Positions 43,626-55,250 of a stretch of 64,000 nt of DNA are shown here, piece by piece. The stretch's first letter is position 1. Every line of letters begins with the position of its first letter. The translations under genes were made by a program, and so were the position numbers. The notes beneath the pieces were generated by a model. The model saw nothing but the letters and a program-made list of their open reading frames with translations. It ran no database searches and was not told where the DNA came from. The DNA is from Oidiodendron maius Zn (lineage: Eukaryota > Ascomycota > Leotiomycetes > Myxotrichaceae). The stretch covers positions 1,596,721 to 1,660,720 of the forward strand of contig KN832874.1 of the NCBI GenBank assembly GCA_000827325.1. Reading direction: 5' to 3'.

Positions 43626-46600
43626 ATGGAACACAATTGTGGTACCACTATCCAACAGATATGGGCTTTAGCACGCAAGACGATGCTGATTGTCGTGGTG
43701 AGGCACTGGTTCGCCACACTGTTTCGCGCCGTCCTGCTCCCCATTGCTTTCATGGTCTTCCTGGTGAATATCAAGTACTTGGTATATCCCAATAATGGAT
43801 ACGGAGTCGGCTCTCCAGTACCCGTCGTCAGTCTGCTTGACGCGATACCGTCCTCCCGAAAGCTGGTCTTCGTGCAGCCCCCGAATACAGGCACAGATGT
43901 GTCTCGTGTTGTCGATGAAGTGACACGCTCGCTACTAAAACATAAAAATGTCATCTTCCTGATGAACGAGACAGATCTGCTTTCAACCTGCCTCGAGAGC
44001 CTGGCCGGGTCCTCAGACTGCTTCGCAGCTGTGGTGTTCAACGATTCTCCAATGACAGTCGGGAAGAATGGTATTTGGGATTATACCATCCGTGCCGATT
44101 CCAGCACAGAAGGTAATGGTTTTCAAGTAACCAAACACGACAATGACGAAGAAATGATTTTTCTTCCGCTTCAAGTTGCCATAGACAATAGTATCATCAA
44201 TTCGACTGCGATGCCACAAGAGTACATGTACACTACCATCTCACAAGCGCAAGATAACGAGGATAAACGCAAAAAATACCAGCAACTTATCATCAGGATC
44301 TACGGCATCGTCTTTTTTATCGCCTTTTCATCTCAGATTTATCATGTCGTCGGCATGATGACGACTGAGCGGGCGTCCGGCATGGCGCAGTTGATTGATG
44401 CCATGGGAGGAACTCCTGGAATCCGAATAAGCAGCTATCTGATTTCATTTAACATCATATATGCCCCTTCTTGGGTCACATTTGGTATCTGTAAGCTCCC
44501 CATCTCCCCCCAGCTCTCCTCTCGAGCGTAGATAGCAAAGCACAGACATGCATATCTATATTTCTATCCCAGACCATATCGTTAACCAAGTTCTCTAGTG
44601 CTATGGAACGAAGTATTTAGTTCATCAAGCGTCTTGATTTCTTTATTTTGGCAGATCCTAACTGGAATGGCTCTGACAAGTGCTGGTGTCTTCGCGGCTG
44701 CATTCTTCACCGGCCCCCAGATTGCTAGTATCTGTTGCACAGTGGGGTTCCTTGTTGTGGCGCTAATCGGTTTAATTATAGACCAAGGCGCCCCTCCTAC
44801 CAGCGTCGTTACGGTTCTCTCCTTGCTCTTTCCCAGCATGAACTACATGTTCATGATGGGGTACATGTGCCGATATGAAGAACAAGGATTGCCTACCAAC
44901 CTCTTACGAGCCCCAGAGTCTACTTCGGAACAGCCAAGCGCTTCGCAGACTCCTGGCATCGCCATTTGGGCATTACTAGTGCTTCATATTTTTATATATC
45001 CGATCCTAGCTGCCTACACGGAGAGGGCGGTAAACAGGACAACATACAACAAGAGAATTGCAAGTGCTCAAACGGGGCGAGATTCTGCAGTCGAGGTCAC
45101 TAATTTGACGAAAATTTATCGGCTAAAGTTCTATCAGAGGTGGTTCACCAGGACTAAAGCTAAGGATGTCGTGGCAGTGACCGACCTAACTCTTGCGGCT
45201 CGCCGTGGCCAAATTACTTGTCTACTTGGAGCTAACGGGAGTGGGAAAACAACAACATTAGAGATGATTGCTGGATTTCGACGTCCAACCCGCGGTTTCA
45301 TTCATATCGATGCGGGTCGGGGCCAACTTGGTGAGCTTCAGATACCTACTTGTTGTCATCAGTACGGCCTTCACTAATAGCCAGCAGGAATCTGCCCGCA
45401 GCGGAATGTTCTGTGGGATGAGCTAACCGTTCGAGAACATGTTGATATCTGGAACGCTATTAAACTTGCTGGCCAAAGTGTAGATTCGCTCGACAGTATC
45501 CTCGTTGCATGCGATTTAATGCCAAAACGGAATTCAAGAGCCGGTACACTCAGCGGGGGACAGAAACGTAAACTTCAACTAGCATGTATGCTGGTAGGCA
45601 GCACGGTGTGCCTTCTGGACGAAGTAAGCTCCGGACTGGTAAGTCAATTAACTTCCCTTAACCAAGCTAAGGTTTTCTTGCTGACCCATTCTAATCCGCC
45701 AGGACCCGCTCTCTAGACGATCAATATGGAACATCCTCCTCGCAGAAAGATCGAGAAGAACAATGGTCATCAGCACTCACATCTTGGACGAGGTTGATAT
45801 CCTTGCGGATCACGTTGTGATTATTTCCCGTGGCCGCCTCAAGGCAGAGGGCTCAGTTTTGGAGCTCAAGGCGCAATATGCCAAAGGATATAAACTCTTC
45901 CTCGAGGGTGAGAGCCCAGATACTGAAATAGTTGCACCAATTAGATGTCGTGCGAACAGAAAAGTGCTTGAAGCAGCTGATTCTCCAACAGCGATGCGTC
46001 TTCTAGCCGCCCTTGAGAGGAAAGGCCATGTTGACATTTCTATAAGAGGTCCTACCATTGAAGATGTATTTATGACCCTTCATGATGAACCCCAGGAGGT
46101 CCAAAAAGATGGTACGAATGAATTCGTAGGCGACGGCTCCGCTCCTGGCCGGGACGCAGTAATTCCGAATACGAACTTGTCCTCAGGCTCTCCACCCACA
46201 TTCTGGCTCCAAGCACGAATTCTGTTTTTGAAGCGCTTCACGATACTTCGTCGGAACTGGTGGCCTTACCTTATTGCCATTATGATTCCACTTATCACAA
46301 CACCGCTCCTCAAGCCCATTCTCTCCTACTACAAGACTCCTTCATGCAATTCCAGTGTCGCTCTAAATGTCCACTCTATACGGCAGGTCAATCTAGAGGC
46401 TACGACGCAGATAATTGGTTATACACAAATATTTGCCGGACCCCCTTCTGCCAATGACTCCATATACAATGTTGTCAGCAAATTTCCAATAGGGACAGGT
46501 ATAGATCCTCAAAAATACTCCAACCAATTCATCTTCGCCGAAAATCTCGTTGACCTCGAAGATCTTGTCTCTGAAAAGTTCTCAACCATATCTCCCGGCG

Positions 46601-48940
46601 CCCTATACTTAGGCGACAACTTCAGTACTCCCACATATGCCTTCATCGGGGATGCCCGAATCTTTCCGGCAATGGTGATGCAAAATCTTTGGTCTCAAGT
46701 GACGGGGGGGCTTCCAATCTCCGTATCTTACGCCCCTTTCGATAGTTATATTCCAGTATGACCTTCCCTTATCCCGGGGAAGCAAGAAGATCACTGACAA
46801 CTGAAAAGCCAACAGCCGGAAGTAGTATTACATACATAGCGGTATGTGTCCTCTGTGGAGCGATTGTGCCGTCCTTGCTAAGACATCTTTCAGTTCTTCG
46901 CACTAGCCCAAGCCGTGTATCCAGCCCTCTTTGCTCTCTATCCGACCTATGAGAGGTTGCACAAGGTACGCGCCTTGCAGTATAGTAATGGAGTCCGTGA
47001 CCTGCCTCTATGGATATCTTATGCAATGTTCGACTTCATTTTTGTCCTTGTGGTGTCAACCATATGCACCGGCATCGTCGCAGTGCAGGCCCCAACGTGG
47101 TTTAGTGTTGGCTACCTCTTCCCAGTGCTGTTGCTTTATGGCCTGTCCGCAACTCTGTTCTCTTACGTTGCATCTATAGTCTCTAGTTCCCAGCTCGCTG
47201 CGTTTGCACTATCTGCAGGTGCGCAGGCCATGATGGTTCTATTAACTCTGCTAGCGTTTACGGTAAGTTGAGGTCTCAATGAAACACAGGCTTGTCTAGT
47301 GCTGACGGACACAGCTTGTCGAGTTCTTTGCGACCTTCTCCGCCCTTCAGAGCGGCGTGGATGCTATTACATTCGCTCTTGACCTCGTCTTCCCAGTGGG
47401 GAATGTCATCCGCGCTGTTCTGATTGGGTTGAACGTCTGCGCTGTTAGCTGTCGCAATGGTGCACATATTTCCTATGGCGGCTCGTTCTACGCATACGGA
47501 GGTCCTATTTTCTATCTTTGCCTCCAGATTGTCTTCATATTCTGTCTCCTTCGGTTGCTTGATCGGGGACGTTTGACAGTACGAGCTGGACGACGGAATG
47601 GTGAAGGAGACGAGGAGCGAATCGCGTGGTCAACTAGAACCGAGGTCGAGGATGAGAAAACTCGCGCCGCAACTTCTGAATCAGATCTTATTCGTGTCCT
47701 CGGCGTGACGAAAGTCTTTGGTTCAACGGTGGCCATCCGTAATATAACGTTTGGGGTTCAGAAAGGGGAAATTCTCGTCGTCCTGGGTCCCAACGGAGCA
47801 GGGAAATCCACTCTCTTCGACATGATCCGCGGCCAGACGCGACCGGATCACGGCAAAATTCTCCTGCAAGGCCACGATATAGTAAAGCAGCGAGATCTAG
47901 CAGAAAGATCCCTTGGCGGTAAGAGCAGCGTATTTTATATGATATCCGTTAATGTTAGCTGATGTTGAGGTTTCTAGCCTGCCCGCAATTCGATGCTCTG
48001 GATGACGCCATGACCACAAGTGAACATCTGAAATTCTATGCTCGTATGAAAGGGGTAGCCGAACTCGAGCAGGAACGCAATGTTCAGGTCATTCTGGACA
48101 AAACGGACCTTAGGGGATACGAACAATGTCTTGCTTCGAAGCTCTCCGGTGGTAACCAACGCAAGCTCAGCCTGGCCATTGCTCTACTTGGTGCGCACAC
48201 CCCTTCCCATCATTATTTCTGTACTTAAGCTGGCTAATCTTGCTGTGCAATACTAGGAAACCCAGCCGTGCTTGTCCTCGATGAACCCAGCTCGTCGATG
48301 GATGCCGTCTCTAAAAGGGTTATGTGGAAAACATTAATGCATGTCGCTGCTGGACGTTCATTACTTTTAACTGTAGGAAAACATGCAACATATTAAACAT
48401 GCATCATAGGAAAATATTGATCGTTTCTAGACACACTCTATGGAAGAAGCTGAAGCTCTCGCCACACGTGCCGCTATAATTTCAACTCATGTCCTTTCTA
48501 TTGGAACTACCCGGATCCTCCGCCAATTATACGGCGACTTCTACCACATTCATATCATGTTGAAATCTGCACCTACCTCCACTGTATCGGAGATTGAAGC
48601 TGTGGAGCGCTGGATCACCGATGTATTCATCGGGGCACGCTTGAACCCCTTTGGAAATTATCACGGCCAGGTTAAATTCTCTGTCCCGGCCAGTTCTGGC
48701 AACCCAAATAGTCAAGAACTTCCGCAAAACCTAACAGAACCTTGCCGTTTCAAAGATGACAACGAGATTCAGGTGATCTCAACAGAGCAGTTAAATGCGA
48801 CGGGCACCGCAAGGGCAATGTTTGCGTTACTAGAGGACAACAAGGATGCTATAGGGATTGCTCACTATAGCATTGCGGCGACTACGCTAGAAGAAGTTCT
48901 CATTAATATCCTGAGGGACAACAACAAGTGCCAGGAATAA
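43626..48940 (+). CDS. full-length ABC transporter, subfamily A
   Basis: Intact ABCA transporter, 1581 aa, ten exons: 43626-44490, 44599-45330, 45388-45638, 45703-46755, 46809-46841, 46894-47262, 47315-47918, 47978-48190, 48257-48372, 48431-48940. All introns are GT...AG (52-108 bp) and the phases agree throughout. Exon 5 is only 33 bp. The layout is TMD1-NBD1-TMD2-NBD2, with a large loop after the first helix as in ABCA proteins. NBD1 has Walker A GANGSGKTT (about residue 499), signature LSGGQ (587) and Walker B CLLDEVSSGLDP. NBD2 has GPNGAGKST (1259), LSGGN (1358) and LVLDEPSSSMDA. ABCA proteins usually move lipids or amphipathic molecules. The divergent Zn2Cys6 gene probably regulates it. 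Its substrate is unknown; export of the peptide product 5 kb downstream is possible but unproven. Confidence 0.93.
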
Positions 48941-50321
48941 TGCTAGCTGCTATTAGCCAGTTCGGCATATCTTCTACGTCAGCGCGACGCTACATGCCGG
49001 TTTGTATGCCATTTGCTTTGCTATGGTGGGTGAGAGCATTTGCAGGTCAGGACGCAGATCATTCATCTCGAAAGTAATATTCTGTGGTATAATAGCTCCT
49101 TCATTTAGCAACTCCTAAATTTGAGACCGACCTCTTCGCTTTTGAAGACGTTTAATCTCGTCACGAATCATAACTAGCCTCACGAGGCACTCGTGAAAAT
49201 CGGAAGACCAATCGCTCCATGCTAACTATAAGTATTTTTGAGCAATTGTATGAAGCTGGCAATTAATATTGCAAATTACATTTCAAACTCATTAATCGCG
49301 AGGTTTCCACCTTCTCGCCTAGTTTCCAGTAAACCAAGCGAGGTACAGCCAAAACGACCATTTCAGCCAAAACGCCCGTCCCCATACAATTTTAGTAGGA
49401 ATTTAATGCTAGCACCACCACAACCATTTCAAAGTTACTTAGCCCCTATTAATTAATTAAGAAATACTAGTGTACAGCTCCCAGTACGATGAAAATTCAA
49501 CATTTCAGCCAACCAGTGATTATAACGCTTTAAAACAAGACGATCCCTAGGCTTCCAATCACGCCCCCTCCTAGCTGCTGCCCTCGATATCACTCCCCAC
49601 TTCTTGCATTCCAACCTTGTTGATCCTTTCAGCAATCCTTTAAGCCTTTTCAGCCCTCTTTTGCTCAATATATTGCTCCCTTCCAGCTATCCGTAGCCTT
49701 GCATCCCCTGCTTTAGTCACCCTGTAATCAGAGGCAATACGCCGCTGGCCACCGTCCCTTTTATGCCGAGCTTTTCTAGCCTCCTCAGCCCTTCTCTTAT
49801 CTTGTTCTTCCAGAGCTAATATTCAATTCAAAGCAATGATCGCGATACCATTTTTATTGCTAATTAACTAGTAGAGAATCTACAAAGGAGAAAAAAACAA
49901 TAATATAATATAAGCTATATTAGATATGTTGTAGGATAATTATAAAATCTCAAATGCCACGTTTCGTTGAGATTCTCGCAGTTTTTGTCGAATCGTCAGC
50001 TCTACCATGTGATTTTCGCTTCGGGGTGATGGAGGTCTAGACCGATTTCTCCTCGCTAAATGCGATCCCTCGTGACTGCCGAGGAAATTTGCTTACTTTA
50101 GGATCTTAACAGGATGAAGGATCAACTAGTTCCATCCTATGTCCACCTCGAGATTCTGAACGTTACAGTATGTATAAAGGCGTGACGGATTCCCGGACTC
50201 TCCTGTACACGAATTAATATCATCCAGTGATAGGCTAGGTCACGAAATTGGACATATCTTGTCACCACCATCACTATCGCCATCACCATCACGTCCCCTT
50301 CACCCTCGCCCATCCACCACC
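48941..50321. other. intergenic with probable transposon debris
   Basis: About 49500-49830 on the minus strand reads as a Lys/Arg/Glu/Ala-rich helical stretch (RRAEEARKARHKRDGGQRR; REQYIEQKRAEKA) with stops between pieces. This resembles the basic tail of a decayed fungal DNA-transposase protein, but no catalytic part is present. About 49850-49960 is very AT-rich. The last 100 bases are a C/A-rich leader for the DUF1304 gene. Confidence 0.3.
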
Positions 50322-50684
50322 ATGTCCATCATTGCTTCCATTCCGGTCGCCTTGATCGCTCTCCTTCACGTGTACATCCTCGTTCTCGAGATGTTTCTTT
50401 GGACCACTCCCCGCGGCCGCAAAGCTTTTGGCCTCACCGCCGACTTCGCAAGCAAAACGAAAGCTCTAGCTGCTAACCAAGGCCTATATAATGGCTTCCT
50501 GGCTGCAGGGTTGGTGTGGGGTCTATGCCACCCCGTGTCCGAATTTGCAGAGCAGATTCAATTGTTTTTCTTGTTGTGCGTTACTGTGGCAGGGGTTTAT
50601 GGTGGTGTAACGGCGAAGCCGAAGATTTTCTTCATTCAGAGTGTTCCGGCTCTGGTGGCCATTCTTGCATTGTATTTTGGATAG
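50322..50684 (+). CDS. DUF1304 family small integral membrane protein
   Basis: 120-aa protein with four hydrophobic segments filling almost the whole chain. It opens MSIIASIPVALIALLHVYIL, and the conserved LEMFLWTTPRGRKAFGL follows. The middle reads ALAANQGLYNGFLAAGLVWG, then LFFLLCVTVAGVYGGVTAKP, and the end is the helix SVPALVAILALYFG. The length and the LxMFLW...F/G...NQGxYNGFLA pattern match DUF1304. The start at 50322 lies in a strong CACCATG context; an upstream in-frame start at 50259 adds only a Ser/Pro-rich leader. It is single-exon, GC-rich and well conserved compared with its neighbours. Function is unknown. Confidence 0.93.
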   Translation: MSIIASIPVALIALLHVYILVLEMFLWTTPRGRKAFGLTADFASKTKALAANQGLYNGFLAAGLVWGLCHPVSEFAEQIQLFFLLCVTVAGVYGGVTAKPKIFFIQSVPALVAILALYFG

Positions 50685-52084
50685 ACCGCGCATTGGCGAT
50701 CTCAGTTCACTTGGTAGTCTTACTATGGATAGCAAGGAGAACAATCAGAGGGAAAATATGTGTACATATACACTTCACGTTTCTGATGACCATACGACCA
50801 AACATTCATCATCTCTGGCCCTAGAACTGTCCATCCAGAGGTAATCATCTGTTGCAGCTCACGTTTATTTGTCCTACTCACCTATTTACCTGTGATTTAT
50901 ACTGGATTTTCTGAGATAAGCTCTAGGTTATTTATGAATGTTACCAGGTTAATGACTTTCACGAAGTTTTTTGGATATTTACATACTGATGGGTGTATCC
51001 TTTCTATGTTATGCGCAAAATGATAGCTTCGCATGAGTAATTGCTGAATGAAATAATAGCATCATTATTATACATCAATCTTACTTACACCTGCGAGAAT
51101 AATCAAGGCGACTACGTCGGTGAATTGTCAGGCTGTGCAGTGAGAAAGGGTGGAAAAGTGCGCGAGAGGGGGTGGTGGAAGAGAAGGTTCGATCGGCGAC
51201 ATCTAAGCAAAGAAATGTCTCTAATTTCTTCTATAAGCGTTCTCACAATCTGGAAAAATTATACATTCCATCTTTATTCTGCAACCTCTGGCTTGATCGT
51301 CACAGAGCTGCGTACCTGCATGGTGGAGCCAACCAGGGTCGCCGGGCGCGTGTTCTGCGACCGTGTGCACCCATCCCGCGAGCCGACGGATCACCGAGTG
51401 AAATACCTCAGGGTATGCTGGCCTTCCACTCAGCCCTTGTTCCGAAGAGCGGGGGTTTAAGATTGCCACCACGTGGAGGGCAGATCCGTCACTCCTCATC
51501 TTCCTTGGTTTCTGTTGGTGGAATGCTGACTGGAAGGGTACTCGGTATCATTGAGGGGTTACTCGGCATCAATATTCAGCTTAGTCTAGCCGCAATATCA
51601 TGAAATCGGTCCTATGAATTTGGTCCCAATACACCGAATAGGCCGGATTCCTCTGATATCAGCGAACTAAGGCCTCTCTCTGTATTTAGGCAGTCTAGTT
51701 AATACCAGCTGTATTCGAGCCAACCCGATTAGTAATTAATTAATCACTCAGTAATAGCCAATCAGAACGGGCCTGTACCAACAGTTTCCAGGACGGGTGT
51801 GTGCCCAAGAGCCCAACAGTTTCACCATGCACACGAGACCCAGCGTGTGACCAGGACATTTTTGGTTATCGCATGTTACAGGCCGAGGAAATAGAGGGCT
51901 GAGCAGTGCATCCAAGATCTCAAATGCGAGCGCTTATGCCCTGTGTTAATTGGCGCTTGCATCTCCGTAGGCGCTGCCTCAGGAGTATATTTAACCCCGC
52001 CGAACCCCGCGACTCTTTGATCATGAGCATCGACTACTTGCCTGTCTCCACCGACTCCCACCTTGCACCAAAGCAATTGACGTG
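50685..52084. other. intergenic, no supported gene
   Basis: Overlapping frames at 51041-51603 on both strands are mutual shadows with no domain. A short inverted patch of TTAATTAATTAAT-like sequence is near 51730. Nothing else was recognised. Confidence 0.4.
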
Positions 52085-53451
52085 ATGGCAGAGCCTATAG
52101 GCCTAGCGGCAGGGCTTCTGGGGTTAGCTACCTTCGCCTTCCAGTCTAGTGTCGCGCTATTCAAGACGGTCCAGAGTTTTCAGTATCATCCAAAACGCAT
52201 CCGTGATCTCGAGGAGGAGCTTGAGGCTTTGAGCGGGGTTCTAGGTTCACTTGCTGAGACAATTAATGCTATTACTGATGTGGACCTTTCAGCCCTCAAG
52301 GTTCCTCTGCTCCGATGCGGGAAGGCGTGCGGAGAATTCGAACAGGAAATTATAAAATGTTCGTCCCGGTCCGGTGGGAATCGGACGAGTTTCCGAGACT
52401 GGGCTAAACTCAAGTATATGGGGGACGACATTGACGGCTTTAGACAGCTTCTGGCTGGATATAAATCTACTATTAACATTGCTCTTACCGATTTAAATAT
52501 GTAAGTTGCTGTATTATTGGCTACAAAGCACAAGCTCTAACTCTCTGGCTTGTCCTAATTAGTCGCAAATCATCAATCACTGCCGAAGGCCTTGAAGATT
52601 ACAAAGTCCTTATAAAGACTGCTACCGATGATCTCGAGGAGCGCCTTCAGAGCATCGACACAAAGCTCGAGACTATATTCGGAAATACCATGACGGACTC
52701 CGGCACAGATACAGCGGAACTGCAACTGTTAAAGGAAGAGCGCACGAGCACCCAAAATTATCTGCAAATCTGCCGCCAGTTATCCGATCACATTGATCAA
52801 ATTCAGCTCAATGCCCAGCGCAGTGGAAGTTCAGCCGCACCTGAGAATCTAGAGACCATACCTGAACGACTTGCTTATGAGGGTCTACAAGGATGCAAGA
52901 ATAGCCTTGTTCTTACGGTTGCCAAATTAGAACGACATATGAAAGATGTTGTAGACCGAATGGTGGCAAAGTCGAAAACAGCGACCTCCTCACCCGAAGA
53001 CGTTGCAGATCTAGTAAGGCTGCAAGAAGAGTGGGAGACGACTCGTCAGAGTATAGACATTTGCTCTAGGGCAGGGGCCCATTTAAAAGAAAACACTAGC
53101 ACCATTGACAACTACGCAACAGGCGACGCCATACAATTCATGGTTTCGACCACGGGGAAGACTATTCATGGCAAAAATCGAGGAATTGGATGGAGAACGA
53201 GGCAGGTCGGCGGTCACCTCAGTGACGATTCGCTCCAGAAGTTATCACAAGACATGACGACATATACCTTCCAGAATAGTGGAAAAGATGGCAATTCACT
53301 CTCCAATCCTGATGGTGCAGTAGACCATAAACTGGATTCAGAGTTCAATGGACGGTATGGAACTGGTTATAAGCTGACTAAATCTGGTGTTGAGACATCT
53401 TCCTCTACAAGGCCGACAGACAGCAGGCAAGGTAACTCCCCGAAAGGATAA
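52085..53451 (+). CDS. PigL_N domain protein (STAND/NLR-type N-terminal domain, no NOD)
   Basis: 434-aa protein in two exons (52085-52500 and 52563-53451) with a 62-bp intron. The first 140 residues match the PigL_N (azaphilone cluster protein L N-terminal) domain. They begin MAEPIGLAAGLLGLATFAFQ, then FKTVQSFQYHPKRIRDLEEE and an all-helical continuation to KLKYMGDDIDGFRQLLAGYK. In fungi this domain often heads nucleotide-binding STAND receptors; here no NB-ARC or NACHT domain follows. The rest is coiled coil (KEERTSTQNYLQICRQLSDH) and a Gly/Ser-rich tail with STTGKTIHGKNRG. Such standalone forms are common, and a signalling or membrane-associated role is inferred only. It is complete and 700 bp from the peptide precursor, on the opposite strand. 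Confidence 0.85.
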
Positions 53452-54158
53452 AAGGTCGGGGTTGCGACTGATGTGAGACTTGATTCTGGCACCTGGTTTC
53501 TGTTTTCGCTGACTCCGTGCTTCTGGCGTTAGACAATACTTGTATATGCTTTGAGATAGATCCACTACCTGTACTCAGATGTGTGTATGTAGAGCGAGAC
53601 TCGGGGCTAATCAATAAAACCGAACTCCATAGGATAGTTAGTGTGTTTAATACTGAATTGCGGAAATAACGATATAAAGTTTCATTGCGTAGTGATAACT
53701 ATAAGCAAAGGTGATCGAAATGAATCAAGTCCTCAGGCTTTAATACGCTCTAGATAAACATCACCTATCAACCGATATTTCGAGTCCGGAATAATTAGAC
53801 GCATTCGATGCTCAGTTGCTGGCTGCCATGAAGTGTGCATAATATATAATAAGTGTGTTGTTACTGTCCTTAATGAAAAAGCCCCAGGGTTGTAAAAGAG
53901 TGGATATAGTATATATGCCATGTTCATGATCTCTGCTTAAATTTAATACTAGTTCATTATATTTGCTCAGCTCCACATAATATAGAGGAAGTAGTATGTA
54001 ATTGAGTATGATTGTCGCCGTGAGTCAGATGGCCATTGCGGAAACCTTTGAGCCCATAGTTGTGCAGATAAATAGGTCTCGCCGTATCTAGCATCCAATT
54101 GTCTTAGAATGTCTACAATTATATATTTTAAATCATGGTATACGTACTTTCTGCGCAA
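53452..54158. other. 3' intergenic region between converging genes
   Basis: AT-rich spacer between the ends of the PigL_N gene and the peptide precursor gene. Frames at 53733-53927 and 53967-54158 (minus) have no resemblance to known proteins. Confidence 0.45.
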
Positions 54159-54608
54159 TTATTCCTTGTACGTGCCATACTCGAAGACATTTGGCGCATC
54201 TTCTTCGGCCTCACGCTTCTTGTAGACATACCCGAATATGGATGGAGTGTCTTCCTCGGCCTCCCGCTTCTTATAAACGTATCCGAATATAGATGGAGTA
54301 TCCTCTTCGGCCTCCCTCTTCTTGTAGACATACCCGAATATGGATGGAGTGTCTTCTTCAGCCTCCCGCTTCTTATAAACGTATCCGAATATAGATGGAG
54401 TATCCTCCTCAGCCTCCCGCTTCTTATAAACATATCCGAATATAGACGGCGAGTCTTCCTCGGCCTCCCGCTTCTTGTATGTTCCGTACTCAAAGACCGA
54501 TACACCGTCATCTCCAGGGGCAACTTCCGTGTCGGCTCGCTCAACGGGAAGACAGCTGGCAAGCGGGAGGGCAATCAAGCCGACGGACAAAAAGTGGACG
54601 AGCTTCAT
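54159..54608 (-). CDS. repeat-containing RiPP precursor (dikaritin type)
   Basis: 149-aa secretory precursor. A signal peptide (MKLVHFLSVGLIALPLASC) and a short acidic leader are followed by seven core-bearing segments divided by KKR. The first ends VSVFEYGTY (residues 36-44). Five 17-residue units follow, of form KKREAEEDTPSIFGYVY (the first has DS for DT), covering residues 45-129. The last reads KKREAEEDAPNVFEYGTYKE and stops. KKR sites suit Kex2, and the EAE after each suits dipeptidyl aminopeptidase trimming. The Tyr-rich ends FGYVY (5 copies) and FEYGTY (2 copies) are the likely cores. This is the plan of ustiloxin, phomopsin and asperipin precursors. The divergent UstYa gene supports the call. 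A mating-pheromone precursor is the main alternative but fits the cores and context less well. The boundaries of the mature peptides are inferred. Confidence 0.85.
   Translation of the reverse strand: MKLVHFLSVGLIALPLASCLPVERADTEVAPGDDGVSVFEYGTYKKREAEEDSPSIFGYVYKKREAEEDTPSIFGYVYKKREAEEDTPSIFGYVYKKREAEEDTPSIFGYVYKKREAEEDTPSIFGYVYKKREAEEDAPNVFEYGTYKE
54216..54470 (-). repeat. five 51-bp tandem repeats in the precursor gene
   Basis: Units at 54216-54266, 54267-54317, 54318-54368, 54369-54419 and 54420-54470 encode the five FGYVY segments. They fall into silent types in the order A-B-A-B-C. The two A units differ from each other by two bases, the two B units by three, but A and B differ by about seven in the first 39 bases alone. 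The pattern points to duplication of a two-unit (102-bp) block. Confidence 0.9.
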
Positions 54609-55250
54609 ATTTCGGGACTGTGATATCGAGAGGAACAGAGTAGTTCAATTCTGAGAGTAGCCTGATGATTATGCTGAATTGGCTCTCTTTGGACAAACCC
54701 CTCTCTTATGTGCTTCTCTTCGACAAAACCTCCGTTCGTGAGGGGCACTGCGTACGTACATAACTTATTCAGGAAGGTAACTTTGCATCACAGTGGTTAG
54801 TTCCGGTTTTAGTGGTAATGCGGACCAATTAATCAGCTAAGTTCGAGTGGCATTGTACGCAACATACACTGACGTATATGCAGGCAGTGACGCTGAGCAC
54901 AGGAAGCTTGAATGCGCCGTATTCACCTCGTTAACGTGACTGATCCGATTGGCTCACTCGAGACCAGACCTTTCTTATTGGCCTCCGCGTCCACTTCTGA
55001 CCTTAGCGATGGCAGGCAACTTATCACCGGTAGACCTAAATTAGGAAGCTAGAAATTTCCGTATTTTTCACATGGGTATATTATTTGCTGAAACCAACAA
55101 CTCTAAGCGTCATAAATGTCGTACACGCCGTGCTACTGCATGATGGCTGCTGCCTCTGTCGCTTCCCACTTCCAAGTTTCCTCTTAATCCCGCATCACTT
55201 TCTATACCAATCCATCAGCTTCAAGCATTTTCACGGCGTCGATAACTCGT
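54609..55250. promoter_or_regulatory. shared divergent promoter of precursor and UstYa genes
   Basis: 642 bp between the two start codons. It contains three CCAAT boxes: 54825-54829 on the plus strand, and 54948-54952 and 54977-54981 on the minus strand. A pair of CGG triplets lies near 54804-54823 (TTCCGGTTTT...ATGCGGACC), which could suit a Zn2Cys6 dimer. Co-regulation of the two genes is inferred from the layout. Confidence 0.55.

Noticed and set aside
51041-51603. hypothetical genes on both strands
   Set aside because: The frames are mutual shadows with no recognisable motif.
54216-54470. CRISPR-like array
   Set aside because: The 51-bp units are contiguous coding repeats without spacers, in a eukaryotic gene.
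54159-54608. alpha-type mating pheromone precursor
   Set aside because: KKR-EAE processing sites are shared with pheromone precursors, but the cores are short Phe/Tyr peptides without the W-rich pheromone pattern, and a UstYa gene lies next to it.
54135-54623. 162-codon frame on the plus strand over the precursor
   Set aside because: It is the complement of the repeat array; its own repeats follow from the real coding strand and it has no signal or domain.
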